From: Nanobdellota archaeon
Lineage (GTDB): Archaea; Nanobdellota; Nanobdellia; Pacearchaeales; GW2011-AR1
Reading direction: 5' to 3'
NCBI GenBank assembly: GCA_018830245.1
Contig: JAHJSW010000001.1
Span: 1-36,843 of the forward strand
Length of the DNA stretch: 36,843 bases
How positions within the stretch are numbered: position 1 is the first letter of the stretch; each line of letters starts with the position of its first letter. This document shows, one piece after another, positions 7,890-16,560 of the stretch. The notes under the pieces are model-generated. The model had not been told where the DNA came from. It saw nothing but the letters and a program-made list of their open reading frames with translations, and searched no databases. The position numbers were made by a program, and so were the translations under genes.

Positions 7890-8615
7890 ATGCTAGTTAA
7901 ATTAGAAACCCCCCTGCTTTTATCAAAAGCTGTAGAGATTATCTCAGAATTAGTAATAGATGCTAGGATAAAAGTCAATGATTATGGACTAAGTATTACT
8001 GCTATAGACCCGGCAAATGTTGCGATGGTAAGCTTTAAGCTCCCAAAAAGTGCTTTTTCTCAGTTTGAGACTGGAGAAGAAGTTTTAGGAGTAAACTTAG
8101 ATAATCTAAAGAGAATTTTAAAAAGATGTGGTGCAGGAAGTTCTCTCACTCTAGAAAAGAAAGATAATCTCCTGAATATACAAATTCAAGACAGGATTAA
8201 AAGAAATTTTAACCTTAGTTTAATTGATATAGATAGAGAAGAAAAAGATCTCCCTCTTTTAGATTATAGTTCAAAAGTAGAAATGAATTCTATTGATTTT
8301 ATTGCGTCTGTAGAAGATTGCGCAGTTGTTGCTGATGCGTGTTCATTTATCATCCAAGATGGAAAATTTATAATAGAAGCAAAAGGCCTAAATTCTGCAA
8401 TGTCTGAATTTTCAGGAGATGAAGCAGGAATTATGGCTGAAAACTGCAAGGCAAGATATAGCATAGAATACTTGCAAAAATTTGTAAAAGGAGCTAAACT
8501 TAATGATAAAATAATTCTTAATTTTGCAAATGACCATCCTCTAAAAGTAGGTATTCGGTCAGAACACATGGAATTAATATTTATTCTTGCGCCGAGAGTA
8601 GAGACAGAGGGTTAA
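7890..8615 (+). CDS. pcn: DNA polymerase sliding clamp, PCNA
   Basis: The 241-residue product has the full length and pattern of archaeal PCNA: VEIISELVIDARIKVNDYGLSI at the N-terminus, then ITAIDPANVAMVSFKLPKSAF, the interdomain region KDLPLLDYSSKVEMNS, and the C-terminal end EHMELIFILAPRVE. PCNA forms a trimeric ring on DNA that tethers polymerase, ligase and nucleases. Only one PCNA gene is visible, so a homotrimer is likely. The gene sits head-to-head with the primase, and this arrangement suggests coordinated expression of replication proteins. Confidence 0.96.
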   Translation: MLVKLETPLLLSKAVEIISELVIDARIKVNDYGLSITAIDPANVAMVSFKLPKSAFSQFETGEEVLGVNLDNLKRILKRCGAGSSLTLEKKDNLLNIQIQDRIKRNFNLSLIDIDREEKDLPLLDYSSKVEMNSIDFIASVEDCAVVADACSFIIQDGKFIIEAKGLNSAMSEFSGDEAGIMAENCKARYSIEYLQKFVKGAKLNDKIILNFANDHPLKVGIRSEHMELIFILAPRVETEG

Positions 8616-8621
8616 GAAAAG

Positions 8622-8697
8622 ATTTATATATGTTCTAATAATATTAAGTAGTATAAAGTATATTAAATATATTTAGTAATACGAAATAATACTTCAA
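8622..8697 (+). promoter_or_regulatory. Promoter with candidate operator upstream of the RHH gene
   Basis: A TTTATATAT TATA-like box near 8624-8632 follows the PCNA stop. Downstream are several AGTA/TACT half-sites: AGTAGTATAAAGTATATT near 8648-8665 and an imperfect inverted repeat AGTAATAC-GAA-ATAATACT at 8675-8693 (6 of 8 positions symmetric). Ribbon-helix-helix proteins usually bind such short paired half-sites and often repress their own gene. The region is very AT-rich, so chance similarity is a real possibility. Confidence 0.35.
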
Positions 8698-8835
8698 ATG
8701 AAAGAGAGGATTTCTGCAACAGTAGATAAAGAAACAATAGAAACAATAGAAAAAATTCTTAGAGAAGGGAGATACAGGAATAAATCTCATGTTATTGAAG
8801 ACGCAATTAAATTATTAAAAGAGAAACGAAAATGA
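8698..8835 (+). CDS. Ribbon-helix-helix (CopG/Arc-type) DNA-binding protein, 45 aa
   Basis: This 45-codon gene encodes a minimal ribbon-helix-helix protein: the strand KERISATVDKETIETIEKI, then a helix and turn GRYRNKSHVIEDAIKLL with a basic end. Spacing between the strand and the RNKSHVIEDAI helix is typical of CopG/Arc family regulators, which dimerise and insert the paired strands into the major groove. The stop overlaps the next ATG (ATGA), so it is co-translated with the pilin-like gene and heads the surface locus. No toxin gene follows it, which argues for a transcription regulator rather than an antitoxin. Confidence 0.82.
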   Translation: MKERISATVDKETIETIEKILREGRYRNKSHVIEDAIKLLKEKRK

Positions 8836-9593
8836 AAAAGAAGAGAGGGCAGGTGACGATTTTTATAATTTTAAGCATAGTTTTAATTGGAAGTTTAATT
8901 TTATTTTTTCTTGTAAGAGAGGGAATTGTTCCTCAATTTTGGGGAGGTGGAGAGATAAATCCAGATCTTTTTCTGCAAACTTGTTTAGAAGAAAAAATAG
9001 AGAGCACTATTGATATACTTTCTTCTCAGGGAGGATATATTGAAAATTCTTTATCAAAAGAATTTGACGGAAAAAATATTTCTTATTTATGCTACAACTC
9101 TCTTAATTATTATACCTGCATAAATCAGGAACCACTTCTGATTCAACATTTAAAAAACGAGATTAAGAAAGAAATTTCTGAGGAAGTAAAAAATTGTTTT
9201 AATGAGCTATCACTTAATTTAGAAAAAGAGGCTTATACTGTTGATGCAAAATATCATGATTTCGCCATAGATCTAGAATCTAAAAAAGTTATTGTAAAAA
9301 TAAATGGCGAAATGACTCTTACAAAAAATAGTGAGACCTTGAAACATGATGATTTTATTATTGTAGTCAAGAGTAGTTTTTATGATTTAGCGATAATTGC
9401 TCAGGAAATCATAAGCCAAGAATCAGAATTTTGTAATTTCAATTATCTTGGATATATGTTGCTTCATCCAGAAATAAGTATAGAATTAAATAATCTTGGA
9501 GACCAGACAAGTATTTACCATCTTCAACATAGAAAAACTGATGAAGATTTTTGGTTTGCTCTGAGAACTTGCGCACTTCCCGGAGGGATATAG
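8832..9593 (+). CDS. Pilin-like membrane protein, paralogue A
   Basis: The 253-residue product begins with a short basic leader (MKKKRGQ) directly followed by a hydrophobic helix (VTIFIILSIVLIGSLILFFL). This matches the layout of archaeal class III signal peptides, cut before or near Gln and keeping the helix as an assembly core. The rest is exported and has about six Cys. It is paralogous to the product of 13266-14069: QTCLEEKIESTIDILSSQGG here corresponds to ESCIKEDLTNTVEKISSQGG there. The next gene starts immediately after its stop. Classification as a true pilin is inference. Confidence 0.65.
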   Translation: MKKKRGQVTIFIILSIVLIGSLILFFLVREGIVPQFWGGGEINPDLFLQTCLEEKIESTIDILSSQGGYIENSLSKEFDGKNISYLCYNSLNYYTCINQEPLLIQHLKNEIKKEISEEVKNCFNELSLNLEKEAYTVDAKYHDFAIDLESKKVIVKINGEMTLTKNSETLKHDDFIIVVKSSFYDLAIIAQEIISQESEFCNFNYLGYMLLHPEISIELNNLGDQTSIYHLQHRKTDEDFWFALRTCALPGGI

Positions 9594-12500
9594 ATGAAAT
9601 CAAAAAATAGAAAAATAGCGATTGCAGAAATTTTAATATTAGTACTGGGAATTTTTTCATTTTCCTACTTATTATATCAGACTATGCCTCTTATTTCTGC
9701 ACAAGATATTTTAGGATGTTGTACTGAAACAAATACTGGAGCAAAATGCCAAGACCTAGTGCTGGGAAGTGATGAATGTAAAGAAGCTCTGCTTCCAAGT
9801 CAGTGCAAAGACACTTCAAATTGTAAACTTGGGTGTTGTATTGATGAAGAAGAGGGTTTGTGTTCTGAAAAATCTCCAAAAGACCTATGTACTTCTGATG
9901 GAGGAACTTGGAAAGACAATGAAGTATGCAATATTATTGAGTGCCAAAAAGGATGTTGTGTTTTAGGAACTCAGACAAATTATGTAACAGATGCTAGATG
10001 TGGGAAACTCGCAGGATTTTACGGGATTGAAAAAGATTTTCGACAACAAATAAAAACAGAATTAGAATGTGTTTTGCTGGCAGAATCCCAAGAACACGGA
10101 GCGTGTATATTGGGAGAAGATGTTTGCAAGTTTACTACTCAAGGAGATTGTGTAAATAAAGAAGGAGAGTTTCACAAAGATGTTTTATGTTCTAATCCTT
10201 ATCTAGAAACTTCTTGTGAACAGCAAGTTTCTGTAGGCTGTGTTGAAGGATTAGATGAAATTTACTGGTTTGACTCGTGTGGAAATAGAGAGAATATTTA
10301 TAATGCAGATAAAAATGTTTCTTGGAATAATGGAGAGTTATTACCAAAAGATCAGAGCTGCAATCCTACTTCTGCAAATATTGAGTCAGAAACTTGTGGG
10401 AACTGCAATTATTTTTTAGGGAGTAAGTGTGGTAGTTCTGAAGAGATAAAAATAAAGGATGGAAATTTTATTTGCCAGGATTTAAATTGTTATAATACTT
10501 ATGATGGAAGTGACAGAGTAAATGGAGAGAGCTGGTGCATATATGATGCTTCTATTGGAACAGGAACAGATGTTGTTGGAAGTCGACACTGGAAACATAT
10601 GTGTATTGACGGAAAAGAAGTTGTAGAACCGTGCGCAGATTATAGGCAGGAAATCTGTGCAGAAGAAATAGTAGAAATTTCAACTGATAAAAAAGTTAGT
10701 ATGTCTAATTGCATTATCAATGAATGGAGATCTTGTTTTTCATATAATGAACTATCAGCAGATAAAATGGTCAAGAAGTGCTCGGAAAATCAGCACTGTT
10801 ATTTAAAATCATTATGGCACCCTGGTGGAAAAGTTGCGCAAGGCCCAATTCAGACATGTCTTCCAGAATATCCTCCAGGACTTATATTTTGGGGAGATCA
10901 GAGTTCTGCTTCACAAATTTGCAGTCCAGCCTCACAAAATTTAGATGTTACTGCAGTTAAAGAATGTGGATTTTTAGGAATAAGTGAGGAGTGGGTATAT
11001 GTTGCAAATGATGTTGCAAGAACAGAAACCTGGTCCCAGATAATGAATAAGTGGTGCACTAATCTTGGAGATTGTGGTGCTTATGTTAATATTGAAGGAG
11101 AGGTTACAACAGGAGGATATAGCACAAGTGGGGTAGCTCGTGCTCTTTCTGCAAGTTACTTATCCCAGTTAGCAAGTTTTAATATTCCAAACCCTGATGC
11201 AAAAGGAAAAATTTCTGGAATAGTTCCTATTGAAGAAGAGGAAGATACTAGCTGGACTACTCTTATAGGATATGGTGTATTAGGTCAATGGCTTTATGAA
11301 GGAATTGCAGGATTAGATGTTTTTGCAGGTGCGGTAATGAATCCAATGGGGACCTGGAGTGAAGCAGGATTTCTTAATTTTATGACTCAACCATATTTTG
11401 CTGCGCCAGCAGCAATTGTTGCATCATATTTTGCAGGACAGATGATTGGACAGTTAATGGGGCTTGATGAGGCATCTGCTCAGCAAGTTGGAATTGCGGG
11501 TGCTATTGGGGCTATTGGCTCTGTTGCTTATACTTCTTTTTTTGGAGGTGGTTTTAACGCAGTAACTTTTGGAACAACATTTATGTGGGGAATTATTGTT
11601 GCTGTTGTTGTAGCAATCTGGATGCAATTAAAGGGATGTGGAGAACAGGCAAAATGGAAAGCAGGATTTACCTGCAGAGCGTGGGATCCTCCGTCAGGAG
11701 GAAAGGATTGTGAAAAATGTAATGAAGGTGAAAAAGATTCTGATGGAAATTTATTTCACGAATGCTCAGAATATAGATGTAAAAGTTTAGGTGCTGCTTG
11801 TGAATTTATTAATGCTGGAACAACAGACCCTAAATGTATCTGGAGTAGGCCAAATGATGCGGCTTCTCCAGTAATCAGTCCGTGGCAAGAAAGTTTATCA
11901 AAAGGGTATAATTTTGAGACAAGTGCTTCTTGCCCGTCAACATGCTCAAATAAAGTAATTAGAAATAATGAATCTGGTTGTTTAGAAGCATATAAATCAA
12001 TTACTTTTGGGATACAAACAGATGAATATGCTAAATGTAAATTTGATACTTCAAATAAACAATATGAAGATATGGTTAATTCATTTACAGGATTATATAC
12101 AGAAAATCATTCAACAGTAATTATGTCCCCAGGAATAATCACTCTTGAAGCAGAATTAGAAAGATTAAGAAAGCAATTTAAAAATGAGACAGGAGAGCCA
12201 CTTGGACAAGAGTATATTGATAATATTATAAATAAATCAATTGATGGAACATTAAGATTATATATAAAATGTAAAGATGTAAATGGAAATACAAATTCTG
12301 CTCCTTTGTTAGTTGAGATGTGCTTAGACCCTGAACCAGACACAACTCCTCCACATGTTGTTTCAATTAATCCAAATAATAATCGAAAAATAGCATACGG
12401 GTTAACAGAACAAGATATTTTAATGTATGTAAATGAACCTGCAGAGTGCAAATATTCTTCTACAGATAAAATTTATGATGAAATGGAAAATTCTTTTGAC

Positions 12501-13220
12501 TGCCAGACAGAATTAAGTGAAGGAACAATAAAAGGATGGTTATGTGCAACTAAACTTACAAATCTGCAAAATGAAAATTCTTACTATATCAGATGCAAAG
12601 ATAAACCATATAGTGTGGAACAAGAGAGAAATGCAAATTTAGAGAGTTATAATTATGTAATTTCTAAATCATTGAGTGAACTTTCAATTAATTCGATTTC
12701 TCCAGATGGAGATGTTGGAGGGGGATTTGAACCAATTTCAGTTAGTCTTGAAGTAAAAACCTCTGGAGGAGCAAATAATGGCGTCTCTATTTGTTATTAT
12801 AAATGGGGGAATAACTGGATTTCTTTTATGGAGACAGATTCAAAATCCCATAAACAACAATTAAGTTTAGGAAAAGGAAGTTATTCAGTAGAAATAAAAT
12901 GTGTTGATGAAGCAGAGAATGAAGCTTATGGAGAAACTAGTTTTCATTTAAACTTAGATACTTCTCCACCAAGTGTAGCGAGAGCATATAAAGAAGGGAA
13001 TAAATTAATTGTAATCACAGATGAAAAAGCAGAATGTTTTTATCATCCTAATAAATGTTATTTTGATATAGAAAATGCAACTTTAATGACCACTGTATTT
13101 TCAAGAGAGCATAGTGCAGAATGGATTACTGGACAAGTGTATCATATAAAATGCATAGATATTTGGGGGAATAAAGCTGACGGATGCAGTATGAAAATAT
13201 TTCCGAATTCATTAGTTTAA
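9594..13220 (+). CDS. Giant Cys-rich surface/membrane protein, fused form
   Basis: The 1208-residue protein has an N-terminal hydrophobic helix after a basic start (residues 7-29). Residues 35-505 are Cys-rich (pairs such as LGCC, KGCC, CGNCNY; also DVVGSRH at 326-332 and LGDCGAYVNIE at 491-501). Residues 553-680 hold several hydrophobic helices. Residues 690-745 are a second Cys cluster (DCEKCN at 705-710). Residues 755-1208 hold Ig-like repeats marked by EYAKCKF, EPAECKY and EKAECFY, each followed by an I-K/R-C-K/V/I-D motif. Its two halves correspond to the separate proteins at 14062-15918 and 16561-18576. The family appears typical of DPANN surface proteins; the function is unknown. Confidence 0.78.
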   Translation: MKSKNRKIAIAEILILVLGIFSFSYLLYQTMPLISAQDILGCCTETNTGAKCQDLVLGSDECKEALLPSQCKDTSNCKLGCCIDEEEGLCSEKSPKDLCTSDGGTWKDNEVCNIIECQKGCCVLGTQTNYVTDARCGKLAGFYGIEKDFRQQIKTELECVLLAESQEHGACILGEDVCKFTTQGDCVNKEGEFHKDVLCSNPYLETSCEQQVSVGCVEGLDEIYWFDSCGNRENIYNADKNVSWNNGELLPKDQSCNPTSANIESETCGNCNYFLGSKCGSSEEIKIKDGNFICQDLNCYNTYDGSDRVNGESWCIYDASIGTGTDVVGSRHWKHMCIDGKEVVEPCADYRQEICAEEIVEISTDKKVSMSNCIINEWRSCFSYNELSADKMVKKCSENQHCYLKSLWHPGGKVAQGPIQTCLPEYPPGLIFWGDQSSASQICSPASQNLDVTAVKECGFLGISEEWVYVANDVARTETWSQIMNKWCTNLGDCGAYVNIEGEVTTGGYSTSGVARALSASYLSQLASFNIPNPDAKGKISGIVPIEEEEDTSWTTLIGYGVLGQWLYEGIAGLDVFAGAVMNPMGTWSEAGFLNFMTQPYFAAPAAIVASYFAGQMIGQLMGLDEASAQQVGIAGAIGAIGSVAYTSFFGGGFNAVTFGTTFMWGIIVAVVVAIWMQLKGCGEQAKWKAGFTCRAWDPPSGGKDCEKCNEGEKDSDGNLFHECSEYRCKSLGAACEFINAGTTDPKCIWSRPNDAASPVISPWQESLSKGYNFETSASCPSTCSNKVIRNNESGCLEAYKSITFGIQTDEYAKCKFDTSNKQYEDMVNSFTGLYTENHSTVIMSPGIITLEAELERLRKQFKNETGEPLGQEYIDNIINKSIDGTLRLYIKCKDVNGNTNSAPLLVEMCLDPEPDTTPPHVVSINPNNNRKIAYGLTEQDILMYVNEPAECKYSSTDKIYDEMENSFDCQTELSEGTIKGWLCATKLTNLQNENSYYIRCKDKPYSVEQERNANLESYNYVISKSLSELSINSISPDGDVGGGFEPISVSLEVKTSGGANNGVSICYYKWGNNWISFMETDSKSHKQQLSLGKGSYSVEIKCVDEAENEAYGETSFHLNLDTSPPSVARAYKEGNKLIVITDEKAECFYHPNKCYFDIENATLMTTVFSREHSAEWITGQVYHIKCIDIWGNKADGCSMKIFPNSLV

Positions 13221-13265
13221 CAAAAATTTTTAAACAGAAATACCGTATAAAAAAAAGGAGACAAT

Positions 13266-14069
13266 ATGAAAAAAAGAGGTGAGGACGCGAATAATAGAAA
13301 AGGTCAGATTACAATTTTTATAATTCTTGCAATAGTTGTTGTAGTTCTTGGAATTGTTTTATACTTTTTTTATCCTAAAATAATCTCAAACTTTGGATTT
13401 GAATCAAATCCCTCATTATATATGGAGTCCTGCATTAAAGAAGACCTAACAAATACTGTTGAAAAAATATCTTCTCAGGGAGGAAGTTTAGAACCAGAAC
13501 ACTATATTATGTATCAAGGAAACAAAATAGAATATCTTTGTTATACTGAAGAATATTATACTACTTGCATAATGCAACAACCAATGTTAAAACAGCATAT
13601 TGAAAAAGAAGTTCAAGAAGCAATTAAAAGTAAGGTAAGTGAATGCTTTGATCTTTTAAAAGAAGATTATGAGAAAAAAGGATATTCTGTGAATTTAAAA
13701 AAAGGAGAGATTAGTATTGAACTCCTCCCTCAAAGAATTATTGCTTTGTTTAATTCTACATTGACTATTAAAAAAGAAGAATCTCAAAAATATGATTCAA
13801 TTAAAATTGTTTTAAATAATAATCTTTATGAGTTAGTGAGTATTGCCAATAGTATCTTAAACTGGGAGGCTCGTTACGGAGATTCTGAAACAACAACATA
13901 TATGGATTATTATCATGATCTAAAAGTTGAGAAAAAGAAACAATCAGAAGGCTCAACAATTTATATTTTAACAGATAGAACAAGTGAAAATAAATTTCAG
14001 TTTGCATCAAGGAGTGTTGCATGGCCTCCAGGATATGGAATTGATAAAGTTTATATTGAAAATGCGTAA
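13266..14069 (+). CDS. Pilin-like membrane protein, paralogue B
   Basis: The 267-residue paralogue of the 8832-9593 product has a slightly longer basic leader ending NNRKGQ, then the hydrophobic helix ITIFIILAIVVVVLGIVLYF. The exported part keeps the same order of motifs (ESCIKEDL, SSQGGSLE, YLCY, TTCIMQQPMLKQHI). A good AAGGAG ribosome site lies five to ten bases before the ATG, and a TATA-like TTTTTAAACA lies further upstream, so a new transcript may begin here. It overlaps the next gene by eight bases (ATGCGTAA). It probably works with the downstream Cys-rich protein just as copy A pairs with the fused giant. Confidence 0.66.
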   Translation: MKKRGEDANNRKGQITIFIILAIVVVVLGIVLYFFYPKIISNFGFESNPSLYMESCIKEDLTNTVEKISSQGGSLEPEHYIMYQGNKIEYLCYTEEYYTTCIMQQPMLKQHIEKEVQEAIKSKVSECFDLLKEDYEKKGYSVNLKKGEISIELLPQRIIALFNSTLTIKKEESQKYDSIKIVLNNNLYELVSIANSILNWEARYGDSETTTYMDYYHDLKVEKKKQSEGSTIYILTDRTSENKFQFASRSVAWPPGYGIDKVYIENA

Positions 14070-15918
14070 AAAAAATATATTTATTTTAGGACTTGGAATT
14101 TTCTTACTAGGAGTTCTGCCATTTATTTCAGCAATAGAAATTTCTTATTGTTGTGAAAAAACAGTTGATGGTGCGTGGTGCCAGAATGCTCCTGAAGAAA
14201 GATGCGATGATGATTTTAGAAAAGTCCCTGCTTCTTGTGATGCTACTTCTTATTGTAAACTTGGATGTTGTTATGACAGTCAGGAAGGAACTTGCATGGA
14301 AAATACTCCTCAAAAAGTTTGTGATGGCCCTGAAGAAAACGACCCTCACGGAATTTGGTCTGGAGATAGTACTGAATGTGATATTCCCCAGTGTAGTTTA
14401 GGGTGTTGTTTAATTGGAGATCAGGCAGCGTTTGTAACACAAACTAGATGTAAAAGACTCTCTTCATTATATGGATTAGAAATTAATTTTAGAACAGATC
14501 TTTCTAATGAGGTTTTGTGCATCCAAAGTGCGACATCAGAAGTAAAAGGGGCTTGTGTTTTTGAGAAAGAGTATGAAAAAACTTGTAAATTTATCTCTAA
14601 AAGAGAATGTTTAGAAATGAGTTCTGGTAATGAGACAGGAGAGTTTCACGAAGGTTATTTATGTTCTGCTGAAAATCTAGGAACAAATTGCGGACCTACA
14701 GAAAAAACAGTTTGTGTTGAAGAGTATGATGAAGTTTATTTTGTTGATAGTTGTGGGAACTTAGCAAATATTTATGATGCGTCTAAAATAAAAAATAAAA
14801 ATTACTGGTCAAAAATTGTAGGAAAAGCAGAAAGTTGTGGATTTGGTCAGTCAAATGCAGATTCTTCTAGTTGTGGAAATTGTGATTATTATCTTGGAAG
14901 CAGTTGTAAGGCATATAAAGTTGGGCAGGATAAAGTTCGTCCAAGTTATGGGAATAATCTCTGCAGGGACTTAGGTTGTAAGTATGATGGAGAAGACTAT
15001 GAACACGGAGAGACTTGGTGTATTTATGAAAATCAGGTAGGAAAAGGAAGAGATGTTGTTGGAAGCAGACATATAAGAGCGATTTGTTATAATGGGGATG
15101 TTTTAACAGAACCTTGTGCAGATTTCAGACAGGAAATTTGTCTTCAAGAAGAAATAGAAACTACAAAAGGAGAGTTTTTTAGCTCAGCTTGTGTTGTTAA
15201 TCGATGGCAAGATTGTGTTGCTCAGACAAATAGAAAAAATTGTGAAAATATAGATAAAAGAGAGTGCACATGGCTAACTGACGGGGGTTTAATGTCGCAC
15301 CAGTCATATGAAGCAGAGGAAGGAGATTTAACAGATTCTAGTTCAGATAGTAGTCCAAGTTCATCAAGCAGTACTACAACTGCAGATACAACTACTAATT
15401 CAAATTCCACAATTACTGGAGGAGTGATTACTGGCGCATTTATTGGAGGGATTTTTGGAGGAAGTGATGATTCTGAGGAAGAGTATAGTGATGCTCCAAC
15501 AATAATTAAAGGTGCTTGTGTTCCAAGTTATCCTCCTGGTTTAGAATTTTGGTCAGATGGAGAGACCAGGCAGGTTTGTTCTCAGGCAGATTTTGTCTGT
15601 TATGTTGAATTTGCAAAAAAAGGCTATTTCTTTTCACATGAAGCAGAGTGTGTAAAAAATTGTGAGTGCTTGTCTAATTCATGGGTAGCAAAACAAAATA
15701 GAATTTGTAATGGTCTTGGGGATTGTGGTGCTTATGTTAATATAGAAAAGAAATTCACTTCAGGAGGAATGAGTGTAAAGAAAGGAACTGTTCCAAGTAA
15801 CTTTAGTGAAGGATTAATAGAAGGATTATACAAGGATTTATTTGTAGGAATCTTTGAGGATGTTTTTGAAGGAGTATTTGATATTGGAGATATTTTTGGA
15901 GGAGGTCTTGGGTTTTAG
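14062..15918 (+). CDS. Cys-rich exported protein, N-half homologue of the giant surface protein
   Basis: The start chosen is the ATG at 14062, giving 618 residues beginning MRKKNIFILGLGIFLLGVLP, a clear signal peptide or anchor; an upstream ATG at 13984 lies inside the previous gene. Residues 28-412 are Cys-rich and parallel residues 35-395 of the 1208-residue protein (DVVGSRH at 331-337; PCADFRQEIC). Residues 420-450 form a Ser/Thr linker absent from the fused copy, then Gly-rich sequence, then GLGDCGAYVNIE at 551-562. The protein ends at 618 after an amphipathic tail, close to where the fused copy goes on into its membrane region. It is likely extracellular and disulfide-rich. Confidence 0.76.
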   Translation: MRKKNIFILGLGIFLLGVLPFISAIEISYCCEKTVDGAWCQNAPEERCDDDFRKVPASCDATSYCKLGCCYDSQEGTCMENTPQKVCDGPEENDPHGIWSGDSTECDIPQCSLGCCLIGDQAAFVTQTRCKRLSSLYGLEINFRTDLSNEVLCIQSATSEVKGACVFEKEYEKTCKFISKRECLEMSSGNETGEFHEGYLCSAENLGTNCGPTEKTVCVEEYDEVYFVDSCGNLANIYDASKIKNKNYWSKIVGKAESCGFGQSNADSSSCGNCDYYLGSSCKAYKVGQDKVRPSYGNNLCRDLGCKYDGEDYEHGETWCIYENQVGKGRDVVGSRHIRAICYNGDVLTEPCADFRQEICLQEEIETTKGEFFSSACVVNRWQDCVAQTNRKNCENIDKRECTWLTDGGLMSHQSYEAEEGDLTDSSSDSSPSSSSSTTTADTTTNSNSTITGGVITGAFIGGIFGGSDDSEEEYSDAPTIIKGACVPSYPPGLEFWSDGETRQVCSQADFVCYVEFAKKGYFFSHEAECVKNCECLSNSWVAKQNRICNGLGDCGAYVNIEKKFTSGGMSVKKGTVPSNFSEGLIEGLYKDLFVGIFEDVFEGVFDIGDIFGGGLGF

Positions 15919-15921
15919 TGA

Positions 15922-15975
15922 TACTACTTCATAGTAACATTTAAATATGATGGAAACAACAAAAAAATAAGGAAA
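15922..15975 (+). promoter_or_regulatory. Promoter for the EF-hand lipoprotein gene
   Basis: The gap holds a TATA box TTTAAATA at 15940-15947, about 30 bases before the ATG, and a weak AAGG just upstream of the start. An inverted repeat TACTA-CTTCA-TAGTA (15922-15936) abuts the TATA box at the usual operator or BRE position. Its half-sites resemble the AGTA/TACT elements upstream of the ribbon-helix-helix gene, so a shared regulator is possible but unproven. Confidence 0.45.
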
Positions 15976-16557
15976 ATGGGATTAAGACAAAAACTGATAG
16001 CAGGGGCAGGAGCATGTACATTAGCTGTAACTACGACTTTGTTGTCTGGATGCGGAAGTATGACCCAAAGAGAGAGAACTGAAATACTAGGACTCGCAGC
16101 ATTTGGACTTCCAGGATATGCTCTTGCAAGGTTATCTAATCAAGAGCAGGAAGAACAGCAAAGAAAACCTCAAAAACAAGAAGAACGTGCTTTTTTTACA
16201 TATGGGTTTGATAAAGACTTAAATGGAGATGGGATTTTAAGTCCAGATGAATTTTTTGAGATGGGGAAAAAAATATTTGACTTACGTACTGAAATGATGA
16301 GTGTAGGATTTTTTAAAGAAGATTATGAAGGACCTGTTCTTTTTAGAGCATTCACAAAATCAGGAAAAGAGATTGGAAGAAACATAAGAATAAATTCTAA
16401 AGGAAGATGCTTAGTTACATATACTGGTCCAGGAACAGAAGGGGATGATTTTATGGAGAAGATTAAAAAACAAGGTCCAGGAAAATACGATGTTACAGCT
16501 ACTATTCTAAAGAATGGAGAAACATATAAATTAGAATTAGAGATAACTAACAAATAA
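15976..16557 (+). CDS. Lipoprotein with one EF-hand
   Basis: The 193-residue product has a signal peptide ending in a lipobox-like LSGCGS (Cys about residue 26), suggesting lipid anchoring on the outer face of the membrane. Residues 42-72 are a Gln/Glu/Lys linker. Residues 78-90 hold a canonical EF-hand loop, DLNGDGILSPDEF, with Asp/Asn at the calcium positions and Glu at position 12. The C-terminal 80 residues look like a small beta domain (GPVLFRAFTKSGKEIG, then YDVTATILKNGETYKLEL). The gene sits between the two halves of the split giant protein and ends three bases before the second. Calcium-dependent bridging of the halves is an inference. Confidence 0.7.
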   Translation: MGLRQKLIAGAGACTLAVTTTLLSGCGSMTQRERTEILGLAAFGLPGYALARLSNQEQEEQQRKPQKQEERAFFTYGFDKDLNGDGILSPDEFFEMGKKIFDLRTEMMSVGFFKEDYEGPVLFRAFTKSGKEIGRNIRINSKGRCLVTYTGPGTEGDDFMEKIKKQGPGKYDVTATILKNGETYKLELEITNK

Positions 16558-16560
16558 AAA

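Noticed and set aside
8698-8835. Ribbon-helix-helix protein as an antitoxin
   Set aside because: No toxin-like gene follows; the next gene encodes a pilin-like membrane protein, so a regulator is the better reading.
12107-12451. 114-codon minus-strand frame inside the giant gene
   Set aside because: It is antisense to strongly conserved Ig-like repeats and has no promoter or domain.
13984-14061. Longer start for the 14062-15918 gene
   Set aside because: It lies wholly inside the previous coding sequence; the ATG at 14062 begins a clear signal peptide with an eight-base overlap.
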